Of a stretch of 43,588 nt of DNA, positions 32,522 through 43,346 are shown one piece after another; position 1 is the stretch's first letter, and every line of letters starts with the position of its first letter. Made by a program: the position numbers and the translations under genes. Below the pieces are notes generated by a model. The model was not told the origin of the DNA and ran no database searches. It saw only the letters and a program-made list of their open reading frames with translations. Source of the stretch: Phycisphaera mikurensis (GTDB lineage Bacteria > Planctomycetota > B15-G4 > JADJEK01); assembly GCA_020723465.1 (NCBI GenBank), contig DYIW01000009.1, forward strand, positions 1 through 43,588. Direction: 5' to 3'.

Positions 32522-33007
32522 ATGACACGACTGGACGCCGCGGCTGCGCGCCTGCTCGCCCTCCTCCTGCCGGTGCTGGCGGCGGCCTGCTCCAGCTCCG
32601 GAGATCCACAGGACGTGGAGGGCATCGGCCTGGCCGGCGACGAGGTCTTCCGCTGTCTCGACGTGCCGGACGCGGATCCGGGGCGCGTGTACGAAGTGGC
32701 CCGGGCGCTGCTGCGCGTGCACTTCGCAGGCGGGCGCCTGATCGAGGATCCGGCGGGGCGCAAGCTGGAGGTCCTGCCGCGCGCCTTCAGCTCCTCGCCG
32801 CGCCGGCTGCAGGTGTTCCTCGAGGTGCTGCCGGCGGAACAGGGAGCGCGCGTCGAGATCTTCTGCAAGGTGGACGAGCTGCGCGAGGATCTGGCCGAGA
32901 ACCCGGCCGAGCCGTGGCGCTTCGCTGGCCGGGACGCGGCGCTGGAGAACCTGCTGCTGCACGAGATCTGGGACGAGGTGGTGGTCCGGCCCGCGGAGGG
33001 CAGGTAG
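32522..33007 (+). CDS. small hypothetical lipoprotein
   Basis: 161 aa. The N-terminal hydrophobic segment ends in LAAAC followed by SSSGD, a clear lipobox. The mature part has alternating strands (GRKLEVLPRAF, LQVFLEVLPAEQGARVEIFCKVDEL) and a terminal helix. No family is recognised. ATG 32522 puts the signal peptide at the N-terminus; the upstream ATG at 32486 adds 12 basic residues and is less likely. It lies 73 bases after the HPF-sigma gene on the same strand. Confidence 0.72.
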   Translation: MTRLDAAAARLLALLLPVLAAACSSSGDPQDVEGIGLAGDEVFRCLDVPDADPGRVYEVARALLRVHFAGGRLIEDPAGRKLEVLPRAFSSSPRRLQVFLEVLPAEQGARVEIFCKVDELREDLAENPAEPWRFAGRDAALENLLLHEIWDEVVVRPAEGR

Positions 33008-33076
33008 CGCGCCGGCGCGCGCCGGCCGCTCAAGCCGCGCCAGCGAGCCTGCCGATGATCCGCGCCAGGCTCAGCG

Positions 33077-35338
33077 ATGACCGCGGACATCCATCAGATG
33101 GCTCGCGACGGCCGGAAGCCTCGAGCCGGACCGCCACCGCAGCCCGCGGCCGCCGGCCCGCGCCGCGTCCCGGGCCGCCTCCTGGCCGTCGTGCTGCTCT
33201 TGCTCGTCGTGCTCGCCACGCCGCTCTGGGTGGCGCTGCGCTGGCCAACCGCCGCGGAGCTGCTGCTGAACGGCGGGCTCCTGCTGCTGCTCGCCTGTGC
33301 TCCGGCCTCGGCCGGCGCGCGCGGCGCCCGCCCGGGCAGAACCTCCGCCCTCGGCATGATCGCGCTGGCGCTGGGCGCGGCCTTCTGCCTGGCGCGGCTC
33401 GACGGCCTGGGCTTCCGGCCGGTCCTGTTCTCGATCGAGCTGCTGTGCAAGCTCGGCGGGCTGCTGTTCCTGGGCTTTGCGCTGGGCCGCAGCGAGCGCC
33501 GGGCGCGCGTGCGGCCGGTCTCGGCCGGGGCGCTCCTGGGCACGACCTTCGACTCCGTGTGCGAGCCGATCGTGGTCGTCGACTCGGGCTGCCGCGTGCG
33601 CCTGGCGAACAGCTACGCGCACCAGCGCTTCTCCGGCACGCTGCTCGGGCTGCTCGCCTGCGAGACGCCGTACTTCCGGCGCGACGCCTGCCACGGCTGC
33701 CCGGTCGGCGAGTGCTTCGCCAGCGGCGCGCCGCGCTTCTTCACCGTGCGGGACCAGGCGTGCAAGCCGCGCTACGAGGTTTCCGCCATGCTGGTCGAGG
33801 AAGGAGGCGGCGCGGAGACCCTGCAGGTGCAGCGCGTGAGCGAGGTGAGCGCGCGCACGCAGACCGAGGAGCGCCTGCGGTTCCTGGGTGAGGCGGTCGC
33901 CTCGCTGGATGACGCCGTGCTGGGTCTGGATCCGGCCGCCAGGGTGACGGCGCTGAATCCCCGCTGCCGCGAGCTGTTCGGCCTGGACGAGGCGCAGGCC
34001 GTGGGCCGGCGGCTGGTCGACGTGATCCGCTGCGCGGACGAGTCCGGTCGGCGCGAGCTGGAACGGGCGCTGGCGCGCGCGGGCAGTGCGCGCTTCGACG
34101 CCGACCTGCTGGCGGGAGCGGGCCGCCTGCTGCGCACCGTCGTCTCGGTCGCGCCCGTGCTGGACGACGAACGTCAGCCCATCGGCATGTCGGTCATCAT
34201 CCGCGACGTCACCGAAAGCCGGCGCGTGGAAGAGGCCTTGCGCCAGTCCGAGAAGATGTCCTCGCTCGGCGCGTTCGTCGCCGGCCTGGTGCATGAGCTG
34301 AACAACCCGCTCTCGGCCATCCACGGCGCGGCGGAAGCGCTCTGCCGCGCGCGGCTCGGCGGCGCGCCGGCCGCCGCGCGCCTGGAGGACCTCTTCCGTC
34401 ACGCCGAGCGCTGCCGGCGCATCGTCGACGGCCTGCTGCGCTTCTCGCGCAAGAGCTCCGGCGCGCAGCAGGCCACGGACCTGAACCAGGTCGTGGCGGA
34501 TACCGTCGAGCTGTTCGGGCGTTCCCTGGCGCGCGAGGGCATCGCGCTGCGCGTGCGGGCGGAGGCGAGCCTGCCGGCGCTGTGGGCCTGCGCTTCCCAG
34601 TTGCAGCAGGTGCTGGTCAACCTGATCTCCAACGCGCGCGACTCGATTGCCGCGGCCGGCCGCGGCGGGACGATCGCCCTGACCACGGGTCGCGCCCAGG
34701 AGAGCTGCATACTCGAGGTCGAGGACGACGGCGCGGGCATCGCGCCGGAGGCGCTGGACCGCGTGTTCGAGGCCTTCTTCACCACCAAGGAGGAGGGCCG
34801 CGGCGTCGGGCTGGGGCTCGCCATCTCGCGCGCCATCGTGGCGGAGCATGGCGGCGTCCTGGAGGCTGTGCCGCGGCCGCGGCGCGGGGCGCTCTTCCGC
34901 GTGGTGCTGCCGCTCTGCGCCGCGGGCCGCGCGCGGCCGCCGGCCGAGCCAACCGCGCCGCTGGCAGCGGGGCGCAAGCGCGTGCTCGTCGTGGACGACG
35001 AACCGGCTGTCGCCTCCAGCTTGCGGGAGAGACTCGAGGCGCTCGGCCACGAGGTGCGCGCCGTGGGTGGGGGCCGCGCCGCCCTCGACCTGCTCAAGCG
35101 CGACCGCGAGTTCGATCTGGTGCTCTGCGACGTGTGCATGCCCGATCTGAGTGGCGTGGATCTCTACCGCGCCGTGGCGGCCGCGGCGCCCGCGTATCGC
35201 GGCCGCTTCGTCTTCGTCACCGGCGACATGCTGGATGAGGACCTCGCGCTCGCGCACGGCAACCGCGTCCTGTTCAAGCCGTTCAACGGCGACCAGCTCG
35301 AGCTGCTCGTGGCTGACGCGGCCGCCAGCCCGGCCTAG
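33077..35338 (+). CDS. hybrid sensor histidine kinase with two PAS domains and a C-terminal receiver
   Basis: 753 aa. An N-terminal Pro/Arg-rich cytoplasmic stretch, then about four TM helices (residues 30-135). PAS 1 (about 150-255) contains a Cys cluster C195-x9-C-x2-C-x4-C (CETPYFRRDACHGCPVGEC). PAS 2 (about 270-390) follows. The kinase core has H406 in VHELNNPLSAIHG, the N-box VLVNLISNARDSI, G1 EVEDDGAGIAPEAL, F FEAFFTTKEEG and G2 GVGLGLAISRAIV. The receiver carries D685 in LVLCDVCMPDLSG and a Lys in VLFKPF. It is an NtrB-type HK; the Cys cluster suggests redox or metal sensing. No separate response regulator is adjacent, so output may be by phosphorelay elsewhere. Confidence 0.92.
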   Translation: MTADIHQMARDGRKPRAGPPPQPAAAGPRRVPGRLLAVVLLLLVVLATPLWVALRWPTAAELLLNGGLLLLLACAPASAGARGARPGRTSALGMIALALGAAFCLARLDGLGFRPVLFSIELLCKLGGLLFLGFALGRSERRARVRPVSAGALLGTTFDSVCEPIVVVDSGCRVRLANSYAHQRFSGTLLGLLACETPYFRRDACHGCPVGECFASGAPRFFTVRDQACKPRYEVSAMLVEEGGGAETLQVQRVSEVSARTQTEERLRFLGEAVASLDDAVLGLDPAARVTALNPRCRELFGLDEAQAVGRRLVDVIRCADESGRRELERALARAGSARFDADLLAGAGRLLRTVVSVAPVLDDERQPIGMSVIIRDVTESRRVEEALRQSEKMSSLGAFVAGLVHELNNPLSAIHGAAEALCRARLGGAPAAARLEDLFRHAERCRRIVDGLLRFSRKSSGAQQATDLNQVVADTVELFGRSLAREGIALRVRAEASLPALWACASQLQQVLVNLISNARDSIAAAGRGGTIALTTGRAQESCILEVEDDGAGIAPEALDRVFEAFFTTKEEGRGVGLGLAISRAIVAEHGGVLEAVPRPRRGALFRVVLPLCAAGRARPPAEPTAPLAAGRKRVLVVDDEPAVASSLRERLEALGHEVRAVGGGRAALDLLKRDREFDLVLCDVCMPDLSGVDLYRAVAAAAPAYRGRFVFVTGDMLDEDLALAHGNRVLFKPFNGDQLELLVADAAASPA

Positions 35339-35485
35339 GAGCGGGAAGCGGTCAGCGGGAGGCGATCAGCGGGAAGCGGTCAGCAGTGAGCGGGAGGGGA
35401 TCAGCGGGAGGGGATCAGCGGGAGGCAATCAGCGGTCAGCGGGAAGCGGTCAGCGATCAGCAGGAAGCGGAAAGCGGTCAGTGCT
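35338..35485 (+). repeat. degenerate short tandem repeats (ggtcagcgggaagc-type, 7/14-bp period)
   Basis: Roughly ten imperfect units of the pattern (g)atcagcgggagg / ggtcagcgggaagc follow one another directly after the kinase stop. The period is 7 or 14 bases (tcagcgg heptamer based). There is no unique spacer sequence, so it is not a CRISPR array. Similar heptamer runs are known in intergenic DNA of several bacterial phyla; function unknown. Confidence 0.75.
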
Positions 35486-35551
35486 CAGATTGGTCCACGG
35501 CGGCCATCGTCGACAGCGAGGCCGCGGGCAGCGCAGTGCGCGGGACAAGAG

Positions 35552-35582
35552 AAGGGGCGCGGGAACGACTCCCGCGCCCCTT
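35552..35582. terminator. perfect 13-bp hairpin, bidirectional terminator candidate
   Basis: aaggggcgcggga (35552-35564) and tcccgcgcccctt (35570-35582) are exact complements around a 5-base loop. On the + strand it is followed by tcgtgtt, on the minus strand by ctcttgtc. It could end the kinase transcript or, on the minus strand, the transcript of the micro-ORF 50 bases upstream of it. Confidence 0.7.
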
Positions 35583-35632
35583 TCGTGTTGGGAAGGCTGC
35601 GCGACCCCAAGGGGCCCGCCGGCCAGCTTGTT

Positions 35633-35671
35633 TCAGGTAGGCAGCCTCCGATAGTCGTAACAGCCAGACAT
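35633..35671 (-). CDS. 12-codon micro-ORF with ideal Shine-Dalgarno
   Basis: Reads MSGCYDYRRLPT then TGA. AAAGGAGGTG lies 9 bases upstream of the ATG, the best ribosome-binding site in the window, and a perfect hairpin follows 50 bases after the stop. Directly upstream in the same frame is TGA preceded by ATGGCCCTGTTG, so MALL-stop-KEVVLA-MSGCYDYRRLPT is one frame interrupted by one TGA. It could be a leader peptide, a peptide precursor, or part of a structured RNA. The frame crossing it on the minus strand from 35799 to 35485 is an alternative coding possibility. No homologue is recognised. Confidence 0.4.
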   Translation of the reverse strand: MSGCYDYRRLPT

Positions 35672-35689
35672 TGCCAAGACCACCTCCTT

Positions 35690-36021
35690 TCACAACAGGG
35701 CCATGTCAGCTCGCTCGCGGTCCGCTCGACGCGTCCGCTTGCTCGCTGACGTCCTTGGTCCGTCGCGCTGCGTTCGCGCGACCCAACGCGGGCCCTCATC
35801 GGGCCCTGTCACGTCCGGCCGCCGCCGGAGCGGCGCCGGAGAATCCGTCGCGGCCGGCCACCCGGCCCGCCATGCTTCTCCTGTAGGAGATCGGCGCGAG
35901 TCGATCAAGTGTACAGCGAAAATGCGCGGCTGCGCGGCCCGAGCGCGCGCTACAGTCCGAAGGAAGCGTGCGCGCGGGGCCGGCGCGGGCCGCGGGCACG
36001 CCGTTTCGCGCGGGGACGTGC
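35690..36021. other. intergenic region before the sulfatase-fold gene
   Basis: No convincing gene. It contains GC-rich imperfect dyads (gggccctcatcgggccc near 35790), a minus-strand AGGAG near 35880, and a TACAGT hexamer near 35950 that may be the -10 of the downstream gene. The lower-GC patch 35900-35925 (gatcaagtgtacagcgaaaatg) may be promoter DNA for the minus strand. Confidence 0.4.
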
Positions 36022-38667
36022 ATGTCGAGCCGCTCTCGGACGCTGACCTGGCTGCTCGTGCTGGCGCTCGTCGCCGGCCTGGGCTTCGCCCTGCTGCGGC
36101 CGCGTGCCGGCGGCCCCTCAGGGCCCGCGTACCTGCAGCGCGAGAGCCGCATTCCGCTGCTTCTCGGCCTGGAGAGCGCCGTCCAGGGACGCGGCTACCC
36201 GCAGGACACGCGCTACCTCGAGCCCATCCCCGAGCCGCAGCGCAGCGTCGACGACGACGGCATCCCGCTGCCCTTGCCCTTGCGCGGCGAGTTCCTGCTG
36301 CCCGCCGTCCCGGTGCATGAAGGGGCGCGCCTCGCCTTCGGCTACGGCATCGAGCAGGTGGGCGCGGCCGCGGCCGAGGGAGCCGTGGTCTCGTTCAGCG
36401 TGAAGGCGCGCGCCGCGGGCGGCGCGGGAGAGTGGGGCGAGCTCCTGCGCGAATCCCTCGTCTGTGGCGCCCCGGGCTGTGCGCCCCTGTTGCGCTGGGC
36501 GCAGGCCGACCTGCCGGCCGAGCTGGCCGGCGGCAGGGCCGACATCCTGTTCGCCGCCGACTGCGACCGGGAGCTCCGGGAGCTGGCGGCCCTGCCCGTG
36601 GTGCTCTCGCCCGTGCTGCACTCCGCGGGCGTGCGGGCGCGCGCGGACGCGCTGGCGAGCGCGGTGCCGTTGCTGGTGGCCGATCTGCTCGAGCGCTACC
36701 CGCGGGCGGTGGCCGAAGACGACGAGTGGGAACAGATCGTCCATACGACCACGCCGGAGTTCTGCTTCGCGCTGCGGCGCGACGCGGACGGCACCGAGCA
36801 CCCGCCGCTGCCGCTCCTCACCTCGGGCGTGACCGCCGCCTTCGAGAGCGACGCGCGCCACGACTCGCCCCGCGGCGGCGCGCGGCCGGCGCTGTTCTTC
36901 GACTTCGACCACACCATCGCCCGCTACCGCCTGGAGGTGCCGCGCGGCGACGTGCGCCTCGAGTTCGCCATCGGCCTGGACCACCGCTGCGCCGGCGTGG
37001 GCTGCGCCGATTTCATCGTCACGGCCGACGGCGCGACCATCTTCGAGGAGACCCTCGACCCGGGCCTGCGCCCGCTGGAGCGCGGCTGGCAGGAGCGCTC
37101 GGTCGACCTCTCGCCCTTCGCCGGCCGGTCGATCCTGCTCGCCTGCCGCGGCGAGGTCTTCCTGCGCGCGCCGCGCACCATCGAGCTGGTGGAGTCCGTG
37201 CCGCTGCGCGCGCCGGTCTCCTACACGCTCGAGGTGAAGCGGCCGCGCGGCGCCTTCGCCGCGCCGCGCGTGGTGCGCTACGAGGAGGTCGCGCGCCGCC
37301 TGTCCCGCGCCCGCGAGCGGCCGAGCGTGGTGTTTGTGAACGTCGAGACCTTCCGCGCCGACGCCCCGTCGTGCGCGGGTGGAGCCGAGGGGATCACGCC
37401 GGCGCTCGACCGCCTGGCGCGCGAGGGCACGCGCGTGGAGCAGTGCGTGACCGTGGCGCCCTGGACCTCGCCCTCGGTGGCGTCGCTCTTCACCGGGCTC
37501 TACCCGCCGGCGCACGGCGTCTGGTCGTACGCCGAGTCCTACCTGCCGGAGTCGTGCGACACGCTGGCGGAGCGCCTGCGGCGCGCGGGCGTGACCACCG
37601 CCGCCTTCTCCACCAACGAGCTCATCTCGCCGAACCGCAACTTCGCGCAGGGCTTCGAGTCGTTCCTGCTGGCGCCGTACGCCAACGCGCGCCAGGTGGT
37701 GGCCACCTTCGAGGATTGGCTCGAGGACAACAAGGAGCTGCAGTTCTTCGCCTTCCTGCACCTGTTCGAGCCGCACCATCCGCTCAACGCCCCCGGTGCG
37801 GATCGGGAGCGCTACGTGCCCGAGGACCTGCGCGGGCGCGACCCGGACGAGGCGCTGCGGCGCGTGTGCGAGCGTTTGGCCGCCAATCGCGCGGTCACGG
37901 CCGAGGACGAGGACGTGCGGCTGCTCAAGGCGCTCTACCTGGGGGAGGTGCGCTACCTCGACCGGCAGCTCGAGCGGCTGCGGGGCGCGCTCGAGCGCGC
38001 CGGCCTGGCCGAGCGCGTGCTGCTCGTGGTCACCGGCGACCACGGCGAGGAGTTCTGCGAGCACGGCCTGCTCGGGCACGGCTCGCACGTCTTCGGCGAG
38101 AGCGTGCTCGTGCCGCTGGTGCTCTGGGGACCGGGATGCGTGCCCGCGGGGAGGACGCTGCGCGGGCCGGTGGAGAACGCGTCCCTGTTCGCCACGATCC
38201 TCGAGCTCATGGGAGTCGAATACGACGCCGCTCCGGTGCGGCCGGCGCTGCGCCTGGAGGGAACGCCGGCCGGCGGCCTGGCCTATACCGCCACGGCGCA
38301 GGGCATCCGCCGCATCGACCTGGCGGCGGCGTCGCCGATCGAGACCAGGGCGATCTACGCGCTCCGCGGCGCGCGCTCCTCGCTCATCTACTCGCGGCCT
38401 GGCATCGACCGGGAGCGCGACCCGGCGGAGTGCCTGCTCTTCGACCTGGAGCAGGACCCGGCCGAGCGCCAGAACGCGCGCGCCGCCGCTCCCGAGAGGC
38501 TGGAGGAGCTGAAGCAGGCGCTCCTGCGCGCCTACCGGCTGGCGGGCAAGGAGCGCCACGGCATCGCCGCCCAGCAGATCGACGAGGAGACGCGGCGCGT
38601 GCTGGGGCAGCTCGCCTACGTCGGCGGCGTGGCGAACGACGCCGAGGGCGACCTGTTCGACGAGTAG
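36022..38667 (+). CDS. membrane-anchored sulfatase-fold (alkaline phosphatase superfamily) hydrolase
   Basis: 881 aa. An N-terminal signal anchor (LTWLLVLALVAGLGFALL) precedes about 400 residues of unrecognised, beta-rich periplasmic sequence. The sulfatase fold begins near residue 437: VVFVNVETFRADAPSC, GITPALDRLAREGTRVEQCVTVAPWTSPSVASLFTGLYPPAHGVWS, FAFLHLFEPHHPL, VVTGDHGEEFCEHGLLGHGSHVFGESVLVPLVLWGPG. The nucleophile position is Thr482 in WTSPSVAS, not the Cys/Ser-x-Pro-x-Arg of formylglycine sulfatases, so a phosphotransferase or phosphodiesterase role is more likely. The first metal-ligand Asp is Glu442. ATG 36022 is chosen because the signal anchor begins there; 35968 is an alternative. 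Confidence 0.85.
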   Translation: MSSRSRTLTWLLVLALVAGLGFALLRPRAGGPSGPAYLQRESRIPLLLGLESAVQGRGYPQDTRYLEPIPEPQRSVDDDGIPLPLPLRGEFLLPAVPVHEGARLAFGYGIEQVGAAAAEGAVVSFSVKARAAGGAGEWGELLRESLVCGAPGCAPLLRWAQADLPAELAGGRADILFAADCDRELRELAALPVVLSPVLHSAGVRARADALASAVPLLVADLLERYPRAVAEDDEWEQIVHTTTPEFCFALRRDADGTEHPPLPLLTSGVTAAFESDARHDSPRGGARPALFFDFDHTIARYRLEVPRGDVRLEFAIGLDHRCAGVGCADFIVTADGATIFEETLDPGLRPLERGWQERSVDLSPFAGRSILLACRGEVFLRAPRTIELVESVPLRAPVSYTLEVKRPRGAFAAPRVVRYEEVARRLSRARERPSVVFVNVETFRADAPSCAGGAEGITPALDRLAREGTRVEQCVTVAPWTSPSVASLFTGLYPPAHGVWSYAESYLPESCDTLAERLRRAGVTTAAFSTNELISPNRNFAQGFESFLLAPYANARQVVATFEDWLEDNKELQFFAFLHLFEPHHPLNAPGADRERYVPEDLRGRDPDEALRRVCERLAANRAVTAEDEDVRLLKALYLGEVRYLDRQLERLRGALERAGLAERVLLVVTGDHGEEFCEHGLLGHGSHVFGESVLVPLVLWGPGCVPAGRTLRGPVENASLFATILELMGVEYDAAPVRPALRLEGTPAGGLAYTATAQGIRRIDLAAASPIETRAIYALRGARSSLIYSRPGIDRERDPAECLLFDLEQDPAERQNARAAAPERLEELKQALLRAYRLAGKERHGIAAQQIDEETRRVLGQLAYVGGVANDAEGDLFDE

Positions 38668-38694
38668 CTGCGCGGTACGCGCCGGCGCCAGGCG

Positions 38695-40033
<1,339 letters not shown>

Positions 40034-40046
40034 GAACCGGCGCGCG

Positions 40047-40799
40047 ATGCAGCCCGACCTGAAGAGCCTGCCCAGGCACGTGGCCATCATCATGGACGGC
40101 AACGGCCGCTGGGCCGAGGGCCGCGGCCTGCCGCGGGTGCGCGGCCATGAGGCGGGGACCGCGTCCATCCGCGAGATCACCGAGGAGAGCGCGCGCCTGG
40201 GCATCGAGCGCCTCACCCTCTACTCCTTCTCGATCGAGAACTGGCGGCGCCCGCGCGGCGAGGTGCTCTTCCTCATGCGCCTGCTGAAGAACTACCTCAT
40301 CAGCGAGCGCGAGACGCTGCTCAAGAACAACGTGCGTTTGACCAGCATCGGCCGCATCGAAGACCTGCCCGGGCCGGCGCTGCGCGAGCTGCGCCGCTCC
40401 ATCGATCTGTCCGCCGCGAACACCGGGCTGAACCTGTGCCTCGCGCTGTCCTACGGCGGCCGCGCCGAGATCGCCGACGCCTGCCGCGGCATCGCCGCCG
40501 ACGTCGCCGCCGGCAGGCTCGGCCTCGCGGACGTGGACGAGAAGCTGGTCGCCGCGCGGCTCTACCAGCCCGGCCCGGATCCCGACCTGGTGATCCGCAC
40601 CGCGGGGGAGATGAGGGTGTCCAACTTCCTGCTCTGGCAGATCTCCTACTCGGAGATCGTGATCAGCCCGGTCTGCTGGCCCGACTTCCGCGTCCCGCAG
40701 TTCCACGAGACGCTGCGGGAGTACGCCCGCCGGACGCGCAAGTTCGGCGGCCTGATCCGGAAGTCCGAGGACCGCCCCTCGGCGGCGAACGCGCGCTGA
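40047..40799 (+). CDS. uppS: isoprenyl transferase (undecaprenyl diphosphate synthase)
   Basis: 250 aa. It condenses IPP onto FPP to make the C55 lipid carrier for peptidoglycan and glycans. Signatures: HVAIIMDGNGRWAEGRGLPRVRGHEAG (catalytic Asp and P-loop), LTLYSFSIENWRRP, NLCLALSYGGRAEI, DPDLVIRTAGEMRVSNFLLWQISYSEI. The usual RTSGE is RTAGE here. It starts 14 bases after purA and is followed by cdsA after 11 bases. Confidence 0.96.
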   Translation: MQPDLKSLPRHVAIIMDGNGRWAEGRGLPRVRGHEAGTASIREITEESARLGIERLTLYSFSIENWRRPRGEVLFLMRLLKNYLISERETLLKNNVRLTSIGRIEDLPGPALRELRRSIDLSAANTGLNLCLALSYGGRAEIADACRGIAADVAAGRLGLADVDEKLVAARLYQPGPDPDLVIRTAGEMRVSNFLLWQISYSEIVISPVCWPDFRVPQFHETLREYARRTRKFGGLIRKSEDRPSAANAR

Positions 40800-40810
40800 G
40801 CCGCCCGCCG

Positions 40811-41716
40811 ATGGCCGCGCCGCTGGTCGCCTCGACGCCCCCGCCGGCCCCGGCGCCTCCCGCGGCCGGGCACGCGCTGTTGACGCGCTGCCTGAGCGGC
40901 GGGCTCGCCCTGGTGCTGCTGCTCGCGATCTACCTGATCGACGCGGCGTCGCGCGTACCCTGGGTGTCGCTCGCGCTGGTCGTGGCGCTCGGCACGGCGG
41001 GGGCCGCCGAGTACCACCTGCTGATCCGGCGCGGCGGCGGGTTGTGCCGCCCCTGGCTTGGCACCCTCTGCGCCGCGCTCTTGCTGTTCGGCAAGGGCGC
41101 CGCGCTGCTTCGCGGCCTGGACGCGCGCGTGCTGGTGGAGGCGCTGCTCGGTGCCTACCTCATCCTGCTCTGGTGTCTCGAGGTCCTGGCCGGCCGCCCG
41201 GCGGACGGCCTGCGCCGGGTGGGCGCGAACGTCCTGGGGTTCGCGTACGTCTTCCTGTACTCCTTCCTGCTGGACCTGCTCCTGCGGCCGCCGGCGCCGC
41301 TCGGCGTGCGCTTCGCCCTGTTGGTCGTGCTCGTGGCCAAGGCTTCGGATATCGGCGGCTACCTCACCGGCAGCGTCGCCGGCGGACCGAAGCTCGTGCC
41401 CCGGATCAGCCCGGGAAAGACGTGGTCCGGCACGGCGGGCGGTCTCGTTCTGGCGGGGGCCGTGGCCCTGATCGGCGGGCGCATGATCGGCGCGACGGCG
41501 CATCCGGGCTGGTGGCTGCTGTTCGGCGTGCTGGTGGGGCTGAGCGCGCTGTTCGGCGACCTGGCCGAGTCCCTGCTGAAGCGCGCGTGCGGCGCCAAGG
41601 ACTCGTCGGTCCTGGTGCCGACCTTCGGCGGCGTCCTGGACGTGGTGGACAGCCTTGTGCTCGCGGCGCCGGTCGGATACTGGTTTCTGGTGTGGCTCGC
41701 CGGCGTGCCCTGCTGA
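40811..41716 (+). CDS. cdsA: phosphatidate cytidylyltransferase
   Basis: 301 aa polytopic membrane enzyme that makes CDP-diacylglycerol from phosphatidate and CTP. About eight hydrophobic segments. Motifs: AKASDIGGYLTGSVAGGPKLVPRISPGKTWSGTAGG and the C-terminal signature LLKRACGAKDSSVLVPTFGGVLDVVDSLVLAAP. In the signature, the common PGHGG is PTFGG and DRxDS is DVVDS. The KR, KD and terminal D are kept, so it is likely active. uppS-cdsA adjacency is a standard bacterial arrangement. Confidence 0.93.
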   Translation: MAAPLVASTPPPAPAPPAAGHALLTRCLSGGLALVLLLAIYLIDAASRVPWVSLALVVALGTAGAAEYHLLIRRGGGLCRPWLGTLCAALLLFGKGAALLRGLDARVLVEALLGAYLILLWCLEVLAGRPADGLRRVGANVLGFAYVFLYSFLLDLLLRPPAPLGVRFALLVVLVAKASDIGGYLTGSVAGGPKLVPRISPGKTWSGTAGGLVLAGAVALIGGRMIGATAHPGWWLLFGVLVGLSALFGDLAESLLKRACGAKDSSVLVPTFGGVLDVVDSLVLAAPVGYWFLVWLAGVPC

Positions 41717-41746
41717 GCGGGCGGCGCCGAGGAGCTCGCGGAGCCC

Positions 41747-42735
<989 letters not shown>

Positions 42736-42739
<4 letters not shown>

Positions 42740-43299
42740 TCTCCGTCACCGTGCTGGCCCGCCGCCTGCCCTGCGGCCGCCGCAAGCTGGCCGCCGCCGC
42801 GCGCGCCGCGGCCAGGGCGGCGGCGGCGGTCCTCAGGCGCCCGGTGCCGTGCCTGTCGATCGCGCTGGTGGGAGAGCGGCGCATGCGCCGCCTGAACCGC
42901 GACTTTCACGGGGTGGACGCCGCGACCGACGTGCTCGCGTTTCCTTTGACCGAGGTGGGCGGCGAGCAGGAGGGGGAGATCGTCGTGTGCCTGCCCGTGA
43001 CCGAGCAAGACGCGCGCGCCCGCGGCCTGGACCCGCTGGCCGAGGCACTGCTCTGCATCGCGCACGCGACGCTGCATCTTCTGGGCGAGAAGGACCGGAC
43101 GGGGCAGCAGGCCCTGCGCATGCGGCGCCTCGAGCGCGCGGCCCTGCGGCGTATCGGCTGGCGACTGCCGGCCGCGCACCTGCTGGAAGTCGGGGAAGGC
43201 AAGGGCAGCCGTCTGGATCCAGCGCGCGCTGCGCGCCATGAACCGACGTCCCGTCGCAGAAGGACGAGCGCTCGGCCGCCTGGCAAGTCGCGGTGCTGA
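42736..43299 (+). CDS. ybeY: rRNA maturation RNase YbeY, atypical start and metal site
   Basis: 187 aa if initiated at CTG 42736, which overlaps the phoH stop (CTGA) and gives ISVTVLARRLPCGRRKL at the position of the usual first strand. The first GTG is at 42751, which would cut into that strand. Conserved: MRRLNRDFHGVDAATDVLAFPL and LCIAHATLHLLGEKDRTG. The YbeY site HxxxHxxxxxH reads HxxxHxxxxxD, with Asp at the third ligand position. The C-terminal 35 residues are an unusual basic tail (RRRRTSARPPGKSRC). Role: 16S rRNA 3' end processing with PhoH as neighbour. Confidence 0.85.
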
Positions 43300-43346
43300 G
43301 CCGCGGAGCGACCACCTCTCGGGCGTGCAGCATGGCGCGTCGATCC

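Noticed and set aside
33011-33026. 16-bp perfect palindrome gccggcgcgcgccggc as terminator
   Set aside because: Pure GC alternation of this kind arises easily here; no T run follows and it has no loop.
33071-35257. 728-aa minus-strand frame
   Set aside because: Antisense of the histidine kinase.
35338-35485. CRISPR array
   Set aside because: Units are 7/14 bases, degenerate and contiguous; no constant repeat with unique spacers and no cas genes.
35485-35799. 104-aa minus-strand frame across the micro-ORF
   Set aside because: It would read through the SD and terminator hairpin; kept only as an alternative in the micro-ORF entry.
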